64,000 nt of DNA, taken from contig CANJME010000011.1 of the NCBI GenBank assembly GCA_947475875.1, forward strand, positions 1 to 64,000, in the 5' to 3' direction. This document shows, in pieces, positions 43,633-52,919 of the stretch (the stretch's first letter is position 1; each line of letters opens with the position of its first letter). The notes beneath the pieces were generated by a model. That model saw only the letters and a program-made list of their open reading frames with translations, did no database searches and was not told the origin of the DNA. This DNA comes from Caulobacteraceae bacterium. GTDB lineage: Bacteria; Pseudomonadota; Alphaproteobacteria; Caulobacterales; Caulobacteraceae. Position numbers and translations under genes: made by a program.

Positions 43633-45359
43633 GCGGGATGCTCGGTCGCTTCGGCGGCCGCGGCGTTGTCTTCCAGCAGTTTTTTGTGCCGGGGCGCGAT
43701 CCAGAAGGCGAGCGCGATGGCGAAGACGCCGATCACCGTCGAATAGACGAAGAAGGTCGCATAGCCGGCGCCGAGATCGGCCGGCGTGACATTGAGGCTG
43801 GCCGAGCCCTTGGAAAACGAGATCGGCGGCAGGCCCGAGAACCAGGATTTGAAGACGGCCGGCGGCCCGCCGTCCTGCGAAAGTTTGGCCCAGCTTTCGA
43901 CCAGCCGCCCCGATTGCGAGGCGATGAGTTTTCCCGGCAGAGCGTAGAGGGATGAGAACAGCGCGTACTGTGTGGCCGTAAAGCCCGCGCTCGTCAGGCT
44001 GGACATATAGGCGATCAGCGCCGTGCCGGCGTAGCCGGTGGCGACATTGTCTACGCTGATGGCGGCATAGAGGGCGCTGGTGTGCGGCCCTTGCGTCGCC
44101 AGCCAGGCGAAGATCAGGTTGGAGACGGGGCTGGCGAAGGCGCCGATCACCATGGTGCGGATGATGCCGAGCCGGGCCACAGACAGTCCGCCGATGAAGA
44201 CTCCGACCATGGAGGCCACCACGCCGAACACCTTTCGGACCTCAGCGATCTGGTCGAGGGTGAACCCGAGGTCGATGTAGAACGGGTTCATGATGTTGAG
44301 GACGAAATCGGCCAGCCGGTAGAGGCAGATCAACGCCAGGATGGGCCCGGCCAACCCTGAGAACCGGTCGAAGAAATCTTTGAGCGGGGCGCCGAACGAT
44401 ACGGCCAGATAAACGCCCGGTCGGGTCTTGAACCGAGGGATCGGCCAACACGCGAGAACCAGGCCCGTCAGGCCAATGGCGACGGCGGCGAACTGCAGGT
44501 AGGCGCCGCCCGGCTTGGAGGTCCAGGCCTTCTTCAGGGCCGCCGCCTGATCGGCGCTGCCGCCGAGCCAGGTCTGGATATTGGCGAGGAGGTCAGCCGA
44601 ACCGGAAAGACCCGAACCGATGATCAACGCCACGAGCGCAATGAGCGCCAGCCGGATGATCCACTCGATCACCTCCAACGCGGGCCTCGATGGCGTGTCG
44701 CCCACGGGAACAGGGCGCAAATTATGCTGGGCCTCGCGTGGGGCGAACAGTACGGCGACGACGCCGATGCTCATCAGCGCCGCCATCGCGGCGTAGGAGA
44801 GGTTCCAGCCGACCCGCTCGGCCATGAGCAGCGGCACGGCGCCGGCCACGATGATGGCGATACGATAGCCCCACTGATAGGCCGTCAGCATCGGGCCCTG
44901 GCGGCTGTCCGGCGCGACCTCGATCCGCCAGGCGTCCATGACGATGTCCTGGGTGGCCCCCGAGAACCCGACGGCGACGGCGAAGAGGGCGATGCGCCAC
45001 AGCCCTGTGGCCGGATCCTGGCCCGAGATCAGCCAGAGACCCGCGATGATCAGGCCTTGCGTGACCAGCATCCACGAGCGCCGATGCCCGAAGAGCCGGG
45101 TCAGGACCGGGATTGCGGTTCGGTCGACCAGCGGCGCCCAGACGAACTTCAGGGAATAGGAGAGCGTGGCGAGCGCGAAAAACCCGATCACCGACAGCGA
45201 CACACCTGAGGTGCGCAGCCAGGCCGACAGGGTGTCGAAGATCAGGAGGTTCGGCAGACCCGAGGCAAAGCCCAGCCCCAGCATGCAAAGGGTGCGCACC
45301 TCGAAAAAGATGGCCAGGGCCGCGAGGAATGTGCGCTTCGGCGCCGCCACATCGGTCAT
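43629..45359 (-). CDS. ampG: AmpG-like muropeptide MFS transporter
   Basis: 576 residues with about 14 hydrophobic segments. The N-terminal GFASGLPNLLIFDTLSAWLR and GFFALATLSYSLKFVWAPLVDR is the AmpG signature. It likely imports GlcNAc-anhydro-MurNAc peptides for wall recycling. Members vary in loop size; this one has a long central cytoplasmic loop. It is convergent with maeB, the stops interlocking, and is 70 bp downstream of the hybrid kinase. Confidence 0.85.
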
Positions 45360-45429
45360 GCCTGCATCCCCTTGCGCTACCGGCGCGAAGGATCGCGCCT
45401 GCTTGAGCGCGCGCTTGCGCGGGCGCGAG

Positions 45430-46941
45430 TCAGGAAGCGAGCTTGGCGTTCTCTCGGGCTTTCGTCCAGCCGTCTGACAGCACCCGGGCCAGTAGCGCGT
45501 TCAGGGCGGCCGGATCGAGGGGTTTGGTCAGGAAATCGTCCATGCCGGCGGCGAGGCACGCCTGGCGGTCCTCCTCGAACGCGTCGGCGGTCAAGGCCAC
45601 AATGGGAGCCGTAATTCCGGCAGCGCGCATATTGCGGGTGGCGGTGACGCCGTCAGCGCCGGGCAAACGCCGGTCCATGAGGATGAGGTCGAAGGTCATG
45701 GTCTCGGCGGCCAGCATGGCTTCCTCGGCGCTGGGCGCGAGGCTGACCACGCATCCCTCGCGTTCCAGAAGCTTGCGGGCCAGCAGCGCGTTGATCGGAT
45801 TGTCCTCGACCAGCAGCACGCGCGCGCCCTTGGCAGGTTGGGTGTCGGCGCGCTCGTCGGCGGGCGCCGGCGCGCCGGCCTCGGCCCGACCAAGCGCGGA
45901 CAGCACCCATTCGCTCAGCGAGGTCTGACGCAGCGGCTTGATCAGATAGCCGGCAAACCCGGCATCGCGGCTCCGGTTGATACGCGGCCTTGATTCTGGG
46001 CGCAGCAAGACAAGACACGGGTGGCCGACGACCGGCCGGATCTTCCCTGGACTCTCGTCGACCAGCACGACGGCCCCCGGCGGCGCCCGGCGCTGCGCGT
46101 CCTCGCTGGAAAGACAGGCCATGGCCTTGCCGCCGGCCGCTTCGATCTGGCGCGCCGCGGCCTCGCGGACGATCTGTGAGGGCGAGGCGATCATGACTGT
46201 CACACCGGCCAGAGGCGCATGCGAGCGGACCTCACCGGCCGGATCAAAAGCGGCCTCAAACCAGAAGGTCGCCCCTTCGCCGGCCTGAGAGTCCACACCG
46301 GCCGACCCATGGCAGGCTTGCGCCAGACGCTTGACGATGGCCAGGCCCAGACCCGTTGAATCCGGGCGGGCTCCATCGCCGTCTTCGGCGTGGGTAAAGG
46401 CTTCGAAAATTCTCGCTTGCCGGTCGGCCGGCACGCCGGGTCCGGTGTCGCGCACCGTCAGGCGCAGACGCACATCGCCCTGCGGCAAGGTTGCAAAGTC
46501 GCAGCCCAGCAGAACGCCGCCGCGGTCGGTGAATTTCACGGCATTGCCAGCCAGATTGAACAACACCTGACGAAGACGCCCTTCGTCAGCCATCACTGTC
46601 GGCAGGTGGTTGGGCGCCGCCCAGGCGATCTCCAGCCCCTTTTCGTGGGCTCGGGGACTGAGGAGCTCGGCCACCGTCTGCAGAAGCTCGGCGATGTTCA
46701 CGGGCTGTAGATTGAGGGTGACGGCGCCCGCTTCGAGGCGGGCCATGTCGAGCACATCGCCCACGAGGGCGAGCAGGTGATCGCCGCTCGATTTCAGAGC
46801 GGCGACATAGGATTTCTGCTCGGCGGTGAGCCGCGTGCCCTCCAAAAGGCGCGCCATCCCCAGCACCGCGTTGAGCGGAGTGCGGAACTCGTGGCTAAGC
46901 GTCGCCAAGGCTGAAGGTTGGGGTGGCGTGGGCCTGTCCAT
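45430..46941 (-). CDS. Soluble hybrid histidine kinase with degenerate and true receiver domains
   Basis: 503 residues with no sensor or membrane segment. HisKA begins at once, with His17 in SHEFRTPLN. HATPase_c motifs are N-box NLAGNAVKF (Asn133), DTGPG and GLGL. A first receiver-like domain (about 245-350) lacks the acidic pair (IASPSQ) but keeps LIKPL. A second receiver (about 374-495) has EDN, phosphoacceptor Asp423 (LMDRRLPG) and Lys473. The input signal must come from protein partners or the N-terminus. No cognate regulator is adjacent. Confidence 0.88.
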   Translation of the reverse strand: MDRPTPPQPSALATLSHEFRTPLNAVLGMARLLEGTRLTAEQKSYVAALKSSGDHLLALVGDVLDMARLEAGAVTLNLQPVNIAELLQTVAELLSPRAHEKGLEIAWAAPNHLPTVMADEGRLRQVLFNLAGNAVKFTDRGGVLLGCDFATLPQGDVRLRLTVRDTGPGVPADRQARIFEAFTHAEDGDGARPDSTGLGLAIVKRLAQACHGSAGVDSQAGEGATFWFEAAFDPAGEVRSHAPLAGVTVMIASPSQIVREAAARQIEAAGGKAMACLSSEDAQRRAPPGAVVLVDESPGKIRPVVGHPCLVLLRPESRPRINRSRDAGFAGYLIKPLRQTSLSEWVLSALGRAEAGAPAPADERADTQPAKGARVLLVEDNPINALLARKLLEREGCVVSLAPSAEEAMLAAETMTFDLILMDRRLPGADGVTATRNMRAAGITAPIVALTADAFEEDRQACLAAGMDDFLTKPLDPAALNALLARVLSDGWTKARENAKLAS

Positions 46942-47001
46942 GGCGCAGCTTTTTAGCGCCTGCAGCTTAACAGGCGGTCAAGCGCTCAGCCTACGGCAAG
47001 T

Positions 47002-47232
47002 TTAATACTGGCCGCTGCTAATCATGCCGCGCAGGGCCAGGAAAGCAACGAACAGGATTGCGACCGGGATCGCGAGCAACAGCTTCTTCCAAAGCGGCCA
47101 TTTGTAGAAGTGCTTCGGCGCAAAAAAACCCAACAGGTTCAACTGCCAGTTGTTGACGTCGTCGAACCTCTCCGACGCGCTTTTCCTGTCGAGGTTCTCA
47201 AGAACCGACCTTGTACGCTTTTCATCGTCCAC
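47002..47232 (-). CDS. Small single-pass membrane protein, hypothetical
   Basis: 76 residues from a GTG with GGAGG seven bases upstream. The N-terminal half is charged (DDEKRTRSVLENLDRK), and one transmembrane helix follows (about 51-70, LLLAIPVAILFVAFLALRG). Base composition here is more AT-rich than in its neighbours. No family recognised. A 12-bp palindrome CCCAAGCTTGGG lies 16 bp upstream of the start and could be an operator. Confidence 0.6.
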   Translation of the reverse strand: MDDEKRTRSVLENLDRKSASERFDDVNNWQLNLLGFFAPKHFYKWPLWKKLLLAIPVAILFVAFLALRGMISSGQY

Positions 47233-47598
47233 GGTTTGGCCTCCAAGCCCAAGCTTGGGTTGTCACTTCCACGCTTGGGATGTCAACCGCCAGTGGTTTC
47301 AACACGGCTTTCGTTCTAGCCGGTGCAATTTCCAATATAGTTGAATAGTATTATTCCGACTCCACAATTTATTCAGCTTAACCATAACAACAATTTTGCG
47401 GCTGCCAATTTCATCAATGAAATAACGTCGTTGCGCGGAATTGCCACATGTATTGTCAAGTCCATCTCGACCTATAGCTCTCGTAGACGCGACGGGATTT
47501 CACGGTAAAGCTTCTTCAGCTCGGCTGCGCAGGGGGAAATCTGAGGTTCGTCATTGGAACTTTAGACCCTGCACTGAAGCTGGACTGGAGACCGAACG
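47233..47598. promoter_or_regulatory. AT-rich divergent intergenic region
   Basis: 366 bp without a convincing gene, between two divergent genes. It contains CCCAAGCTTGGG (47248-47259), a perfect operator-like palindrome ATTTCAT-CA-ATGAAAT (47408-47423) and one GACTC site (47358). The stretch 47325-47430 is clearly AT-richer than the window. It probably holds promoters for both genes, but no matrix-quality -35/-10 pair stands out. Confidence 0.5.
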
Positions 47599-48198
47599 AT
47601 GCGATTGGTGAAGCACCGGACCACAGTCCGGATTCAGAGCCGTTTCCGGCGGACGATCCGGCGGATCCTGCATTCAGCCCTGGCGCTGAAGGGCGCTCTG
47701 CTGCTGGTGTTGGCGTGTCCGGGCCTGGCCTATTCACCCCAGGCGCTGGCGGCCTTACCCCGCACCGACCCTCTCCTCGCCTCTCTGGCCGCCAGCCCCG
47801 CCGAACAGGAAGCGGCGATCGAGTGCCTCGGCGAAGCAATCTACTACGAGGCCGGGTTTGAGCCCCAAGCCGGCCAGGAGGCCGTGGCCCAGGTCATCCT
47901 CAACCGCGCCCGCAGCGGCCACTACCCGGATGATGTCTGCGGCGTCGTCTATCAGGGCCACAAGCGGCGCACCGGCTGCCAGTTTTCGTTCACCTGCGAC
48001 GGCTCTCTGACCCGCCGGCCGCCGGAGGCCGCGCAGCTGGAACAGGCCCGCCGGATCGCCAGCCTGCTGATCGACGGGCTGGTCTTCGTGCCTGAGGTCG
48101 GCGCCGCGACGCACTATCACGCCGACTATGTACGGCCCTACTGGGCGCCGACCCTGCGCAAAATGGCCGTCGTCGGCCGCCACGTGTTTTACCGCTAG
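47599..48198 (+). CDS. SleB-type cell wall hydrolase
   Basis: 199 residues. A basic N-terminus and signal segment (about 22-50) precede a Hydrolase_2 (PF07486) domain. Visible are CLGEAIYYEAGFEPQAGQEAVAQVILNR, with the likely catalytic Glu in EAIYYEA, and CQFSFTCDG and ATHYHADYVRPYWA, all typical. It likely cuts glycan strands in the periplasm. GGAG lies upstream of the ATG. Its stop interlocks with that of yifB. Confidence 0.88.
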   Translation: MRLVKHRTTVRIQSRFRRTIRRILHSALALKGALLLVLACPGLAYSPQALAALPRTDPLLASLAASPAEQEAAIECLGEAIYYEAGFEPQAGQEAVAQVILNRARSGHYPDDVCGVVYQGHKRRTGCQFSFTCDGSLTRRPPEAAQLEQARRIASLLIDGLVFVPEVGAATHYHADYVRPYWAPTLRKMAVVGRHVFYR

Positions 48199-49739
48199 GC
48201 GGAGACGCGACCCATCGCGCTTTCAGCCCCCGGCGCGACGCGACGATAGACCAGGGCTTCGGCGATGTGGATGCGCCGAACCGCATCGGCGCCTTCAAGG
48301 TCAGCGATTGTGCGGGCCAGGCGAATGGTCCGCGTCCAGCCGCGCGCGGTGAGGTTCCCGACCTCCGAGGCGCGGGCGAGCAGGGCTCTGGCCGGATCAT
48401 CCATAGCGGCGATCCTTTCCAGATAGCCGCCATCGGCGCGGGCATTGAGGTCGGCGACGCCGTCACCTTCAACCCTGGCGCGCTCGGTCTGCACAGCCCG
48501 CGCGGCGGCGACCCGCGCGGCGACCTCGCGCGAGCCTTCGGCGGGCGGTGGCAACGAAAGATCGGCGGCGGTCACCGGCGGGACTTCGATCTGCAGGTCG
48601 ATACGGTCCATCAGGGGCCCTGAAACCTTGGTCTGGTAGGATTGCTGACAGCGCGGCGCCCGCCCGCAGGCGCCCTTGCCCATGCCACCGTGGCCGCAGT
48701 GGCAGGGATTCATGGCCGCGATCAGCTGCACGCGGGCGGGATAGCGGATGTGGGCGTTGGCGCGGGCGACGATGACCTCGCCGGTTTCCAGCGGCGCGCG
48801 CAGCGAATCCAGCGCCTGGGCCGAAAATTCCGGCAGTTCGTCCAGGAAGAGCACGCCATTGTGGGCAAGGGAGATTTCGCCCGGCTTGGCCTTGAGGCCC
48901 CCACCGGTCAGGGCGGCCATGGAGGCCGAATGGTGGGGCGCGCGGAACGGCCGGGCGCGAGTGAGCGTGCCGCGAGCGATCAGGCCGGCTACCGAATGGA
49001 CCATGGAAGTTTCCAGGAGTTCGTTCGGGGTCAGCGGCGGCAATATGCCGGGCAGGCGCGCGGCCATCATCGACTTGCCGGAGCCGGGCGGGCCGACGAA
49101 CAGCAGATTGTGGCCGCCGGCCGCGGCGATCTCCAGCGCCCGCTTGGCGCTCTCCTGACCCTTGACGTCGGAAAGATCCCGCCCGGTGTCGCCCTCGACC
49201 ACCGGCCCCGGCTTGGGCGGGCTCTGCACCTGGGTGCCACGGAAATGATTGACCACGCCGATCAGCGAGCGCGGCGCGATGATCGAGCAGTCCCCCGCCC
49301 ATGCCGCCTCCGGCCCGCAAGCCTCGGGGCAGATCAGGCCAAGGCCCATGGAACTGGCGGCGATAGCGGCGGGAAGCGCGCCGGCGACGGGGGCGATCTC
49401 GCCGTTCAGGGACAACTCGCCGATCGCCGCCCAGCCGTTCAGGGCATCGGGCGGAATGACTCCGATGGCCGCCATGACCGCGAGCGCGATCGGCACGTCA
49501 TAGTGACTGCCCTCCTTGGGCAGGTCGGCGGGCGCGAGGTTGCAGACGAGACGCACCGCGGGGAAAGCCAGACCCAGCCCGGCAAACGCCCCACGCACCC
49601 GCTCACGGCTCTCGGTGACAGCCTTGTCCCCCAGCCCGACAAGGATGAATTTCGGCTCGCCGTTGGTGAAGGTGACTTCCACGTCGACCCGGCGCGCCTC
49701 GACGCCATCGAAGGCGACCGTGACAACCCTTGCGACCAT
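48195..49739 (-). CDS. YifB/ComM-family Mg-chelatase-like AAA ATPase
   Basis: 514 residues from ATG 49739 (a GTG 15 bases upstream is also possible). An N-terminal Lon-protease-like domain (about 1-165) is followed by an AAA domain with Walker A GPPGSGKS and Walker B NGVLFLDELPEF, then MNPCHCGH and the C-terminal ChlI-like end. ComM homologues promote branch migration in transformation; whether that applies here is unknown. It lies downstream of gshB. Confidence 0.9.
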   Translation of the reverse strand: MVARVVTVAFDGVEARRVDVEVTFTNGEPKFILVGLGDKAVTESRERVRGAFAGLGLAFPAVRLVCNLAPADLPKEGSHYDVPIALAVMAAIGVIPPDALNGWAAIGELSLNGEIAPVAGALPAAIAASSMGLGLICPEACGPEAAWAGDCSIIAPRSLIGVVNHFRGTQVQSPPKPGPVVEGDTGRDLSDVKGQESAKRALEIAAAGGHNLLFVGPPGSGKSMMAARLPGILPPLTPNELLETSMVHSVAGLIARGTLTRARPFRAPHHSASMAALTGGGLKAKPGEISLAHNGVLFLDELPEFSAQALDSLRAPLETGEVIVARANAHIRYPARVQLIAAMNPCHCGHGGMGKGACGRAPRCQQSYQTKVSGPLMDRIDLQIEVPPVTAADLSLPPPAEGSREVAARVAAARAVQTERARVEGDGVADLNARADGGYLERIAAMDDPARALLARASEVGNLTARGWTRTIRLARTIADLEGADAVRRIHIAEALVYRRVAPGAESAMGRVSA

Positions 49740-49754
49740 GGCGATCCCCCGCAC

Positions 49755-49841
49755 TTATCCACAATCATAATCATGGGTTTCGGAGCGGATCAAGAACAAA
49801 AAGGGAACTATATGTGAAAATGAGATAAAACAGTCATATAG
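49755..49841. promoter_or_regulatory. Consensus DnaA box and AT-rich dyad upstream of yifB
   Basis: TTATCCACA, a perfect DnaA box, at 49755-49763, then an inverted repeat CTATATG (49808-49814)/CATATAG (49835-49841) in an AT-rich gap between gshB and yifB. A single box has weak meaning alone. Confidence 0.45.
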
Positions 49842-49863
49842 TCGACATTGCTCAGCCGTGAGA

Positions 49864-50808
49864 CTAGCCGGCCCGGATCGCCTCGACCCGATCCCACAGC
49901 GCGGCGGCCGCGTCGGTCCCGCCGAATCTCTTCAGCTGCTGGGCGCCGGTGGGCGAGGTGACGTTGATCTCGGTCATGTAGTCGCCGATCACGTCGATGC
50001 CGACGAAGAGCAGACCACGCTTCTTCAGCTCCGGCCCGATGATGGCGCACAATTCCTTGTCGCGGGCCGTCAGCTCGACCGCCTCGGCCCGGCCGCCGCG
50101 CGCCAGGTTCGAGCGCACCTGATCCTTGGCCGGGATGCGGTTGATCGCGCCCACCGCCACCCCGTCGACCAGCAGAATGCGCTTGTCGCCCTTGGAGACC
50201 GCCGGGATAAACTTCTGGCAGACCACGGCCTCGCGGCTGATCATTGCGTGCAGTTCAAGCAGGGCGTCGAGATTGGGGTCGTCGGGCCGCAGGCGCACCA
50301 CGCCCGAGCCGCCACCGCCGTAGAGGGGTTTCAGCACCATGGCGCCGTGCCGGGCGCGGAAGTCGTAGATCGCCTCGACGTCCGAAGTCACCAGGGTCGG
50401 CGGCTGCACACCGGCAAATTCCGTGACGAACAGCTTTTCCGGCGCATTGCGCACCTCGGCCGGGTTATTGACCACCAGGGTTTTCGGATGGATGCGCTCC
50501 AGGAAGTGGCTGGCGGTGATATAGGCCATGTCGAAGGGCGGGTCCTGGCGCATGAGCACCACATCGAACTCGCTCATCTCGCGGGTCTCGTAGCCGCCGA
50601 GGGCATGGTGATCGCCCTTGATGGCGCGCAGATTCAGCGCCCTGCCCCGGCCAAACACCCGTCCGTCCTCGAGGCTGAGCTTGTCGGCCGTGTAGACCCA
50701 CAAGCCGTGCCCACGCGTCTGGGCTTCCAGCATCAGCAGGAAAGTGGTGTCGGTGTCGATATTGATCCCTTCGACGGGATCCATCTGAATGGCGACGGAG
50801 AGGGTCAT
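49864..50808 (-). CDS. gshB: Glutathione synthetase
   Basis: 314 residues, ATP-grasp enzyme joining gamma-Glu-Cys to Gly. It contains [18 protein letters not shown]-type [14 protein letters not shown] and [12 protein letters not shown], all family marks. It is 40 bp downstream of the SirB1-like gene in the leftward block. Confidence 0.96.
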   Translation of the reverse strand: MTLSVAIQMDPVEGINIDTDTTFLLMLEAQTRGHGLWVYTADKLSLEDGRVFGRGRALNLRAIKGDHHALGGYETREMSEFDVVLMRQDPPFDMAYITASHFLERIHPKTLVVNNPAEVRNAPEKLFVTEFAGVQPPTLVTSDVEAIYDFRARHGAMVLKPLYGGGGSGVVRLRPDDPNLDALLELHAMISREAVVCQKFIPAVSKGDKRILLVDGVAVGAINRIPAKDQVRSNLARGGRAEAVELTARDKELCAIIGPELKKRGLLFVGIDVIGDYMTEINVTSPTGAQQLKRFGGTDAAAALWDRVEAIRAG

Positions 50809-50848
50809 GGGCGAGACTTAGTGCACCAGGTCCGGTCACGCTAGGTCG

Positions 50849-51664
50849 TCAGTTCAGCTTTAGCCTGACCCGTTCGCGTTGCGCCCGCGCCGCGATCGCA
50901 GCCCCGCCATCGAGGGTCTGGGCCATGGCCAGGGCCTGCAGGGCGCCGGCGAGTGCGCCCTGCCCCTCCCGGGCCGCGGCGACGTCGAGCCAGGGGCGGT
51001 GGTCCTTCGGGTCGATCAGCGCGCGGCGAAGGGCCGAGCGTTCGGCCCTGGGATAGTCGCCACGGGCGGCGGCCCTGGCGAAGATGTTGTTCTCCAGGCG
51101 GATAGCGACGGCCCGGTCGGCGACCGGTTTCATGAGATCTTCCAGCTGATCGGCCACGCCCGGCATCAGGCCGGCCTGCAGGGCCCGGGCGGTAAGCTCC
51201 GAGGGCAGCACCAACCGGCCGTGGCTGAACGGGTCGATGGCCACAGGGCCCTCGTCGGTCTCGACCCGCAACAGGAAGTGGCCAGGAAAGTCCACGCCCG
51301 CCACCGGCAGGTCACAGCGCCGGGCGGCGGCGATGTAATAGACGCCAAGGGCCACCGGTAGACCCTTGCGCCGCTCGGCGACGCTGATCAGATCGGCGTT
51401 GGCGGCGTGATCATAGTTGATCAGGTCACCGTCGAGGCCCAGTTCGCCCGCCAGCACCTCGGCAAGAGTTTCCTCGCGGCGGCCTTTGGTTGCGCTGGCG
51501 CTCAGGCGCTCGGCGGCCTGGGTCAGCAGGGCGCGGGCCTGGCCAGCGTCGCGCGAGGGGTCTTCGTGCAGCGCGCAGGTCAGGGCGACTTCGAAGAGAT
51601 CGAAGCCCTCATCGCCTGCGGTTCCCAGATGGCGCAGGGCCTCTTCGACGTCCTGCCGGTTCAT
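50849..51664 (-). CDS. SirB1-like transglutaminase-fold protein
   Basis: 271 residues. The SirB1 N-terminal domain (PF13369) shows LINYDHAANADLISVAERRKGLPVALGVYYIAAARR and FPGHFLLRVE, followed by a tetratricopeptide-like helical tail (about 185-271). Function of the family is unclear. The start overlaps the yraN stop (ATGA). Confidence 0.85.
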   Translation of the reverse strand: MNRQDVEEALRHLGTAGDEGFDLFEVALTCALHEDPSRDAGQARALLTQAAERLSASATKGRREETLAEVLAGELGLDGDLINYDHAANADLISVAERRKGLPVALGVYYIAAARRCDLPVAGVDFPGHFLLRVETDEGPVAIDPFSHGRLVLPSELTARALQAGLMPGVADQLEDLMKPVADRAVAIRLENNIFARAAARGDYPRAERSALRRALIDPKDHRPWLDVAAAREGQGALAGALQALAMAQTLDGGAAIAARAQRERVRLKLN

Positions 51665-52047
51665 GGCGCGCTCACATCGTCCTGCCAGGCCCCGGGGATG
51701 TGACGCGGGAGGCGTCCGGGCGCAAGCGCAACCAGATCAAGACGCAGGGCCAGATGCTTCAGCGCCGGCCGATTGCCGGCCAGGGCGCGGCCCGCCCGGC
51801 GCAGCCGCTCGCGCTGTTCGGCTTCGACGCACTCGAGCGCCGCTTCCAGCGTGGTGCGCCGCTTGACCTCGACCACCGCCAGCACGCCCTTCTTCATGGC
51901 CAGCAGGTCGATCTCGCCCTGGCGGGTCTGCAGGCGAAAGCCGAGAATGCGGTAGCCCTTGCAGAGTAGCCACAGGGCGGCCAGCCACTCGGCCTTGCGT
52001 CCCGAGACCCGCGCCGCCGAACCCCGCGCTCGCCGCGCCTCGCTCAC
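51661..52047 (-). CDS. yraN: UPF0102 (YraN-type) nuclease-fold protein
   Basis: 128 residues from a GTG overlapping the rsmI stop (GTGA). It holds a restriction-endonuclease-like core: GYRILGFRLQTRQGEIDLLAMKKGVLAVVEVKRR, with the acidic Glu-Asp...Glu-x-Lys pattern. The family usually accompanies rsmI. Likely nucleic-acid processing. Confidence 0.92.
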   Translation of the reverse strand: MSEARRARGSAARVSGRKAEWLAALWLLCKGYRILGFRLQTRQGEIDLLAMKKGVLAVVEVKRRTTLEAALECVEAEQRERLRRAGRALAGNRPALKHLALRLDLVALAPGRLPRHIPGAWQDDVSAP

Positions 52048-52916
52048 GGTTTGGCCTTCAGCGCCAGCGCGCGACCATAGAGGTCCTGACGCGACAGGCC
52101 GAGCGCCTTGGCGACTTCGGCGGCGGCGGCGCCGGGCGAGAGGCGGCCGAGCGCTTCGGCGAGCGCCTGGTCGATGTCCTGCGGGCTGGCCAGGGCCTCA
52201 GCACCCGGCCCAACCACTACAACCAGTTCACCTTTCGGATCGGCGAAGGCCGGATCGGCGGCGAGCTGCGTTAAGGTTCCCCGGGTGATCGTCTCATAGA
52301 GCTTGGTCAGTTCGCGGCAGACCGCCGCCGGGCGATCCCCGAAGACGTCAGCCATGTCGGCTAGGCTGGCGGCCAGGCGCGAGCCGCCCTCGTAGAAAAT
52401 CAGGGTGGCGCGAACAGGCGCGAGACCCTCGAAAAACGTGCGGCGTCCGGCGGTTTTCGGCGGCGGGAAACCGGCGAACAGAAACCGCTCGGCGGGCAGG
52501 CCGGCGACCGTGAGGGCCGCCAGCGCGGCGGAAGGCCCGGGGATCGGCCAGACCTTGTGTCCCGCCTCAATGGCGTCGCGGGCAATGCGATAGCCGGGAT
52601 CAGAGACCAGCGGCGTTCCGGCATCGGATACCAGGGCGACCCGCTCGCCTGCCGCCAGCCGCTCCATGATCCTCGGTGAAATTCGTGGCGCGGCGTGGTC
52701 ATCGCAGCGCTCCAGCTTTTTCGAAAGGCCATAGGCGGAGAGAAGCTTGGCGGTGACGCGGGTGTCCTCGGCCAGAATGAGGTCGCAAGCCGCCAGCACA
52801 TCCAGCGCGCGCAAGGTGATGTCCCTCAGGTTTCCGATCGGAGTCGCCACCAGATATAGCCCCGGATCCAGCGGAACAGGATTCAGTGACGGGGGAGCAA
52901 TCGGAGGGCGGGCCAT
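52044..52916 (-). CDS. rsmI: 16S rRNA (cytidine1402-2'-O)-methyltransferase
   Basis: 290 residues, tetrapyrrole-methylase fold. It contains LVATPIGNLRDITLRAL, AEDTRVTAKLL, LVSDAGTPLVSDPGYR and FYEGGSRL. It methylates C1402 in the ribosomal P site, together with RsmH. It starts 3 bp after the hemW stop. Confidence 0.96.
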   Translation of the reverse strand: MARPPIAPPSLNPVPLDPGLYLVATPIGNLRDITLRALDVLAACDLILAEDTRVTAKLLSAYGLSKKLERCDDHAAPRISPRIMERLAAGERVALVSDAGTPLVSDPGYRIARDAIEAGHKVWPIPGPSAALAALTVAGLPAERFLFAGFPPPKTAGRRTFFEGLAPVRATLIFYEGGSRLAASLADMADVFGDRPAAVCRELTKLYETITRGTLTQLAADPAFADPKGELVVVVGPGAEALASPQDIDQALAEALGRLSPGAAAAEVAKALGLSRQDLYGRALALKAKP

Positions 52917-52919
52917 GGG

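Noticed and set aside
46960-47400. CtrA sites (TTAA-N7-TTAA)
   Set aside because: TTAA tetramers occur (for example in CAGCTTAACC) but none at the correct seven-base spacing.
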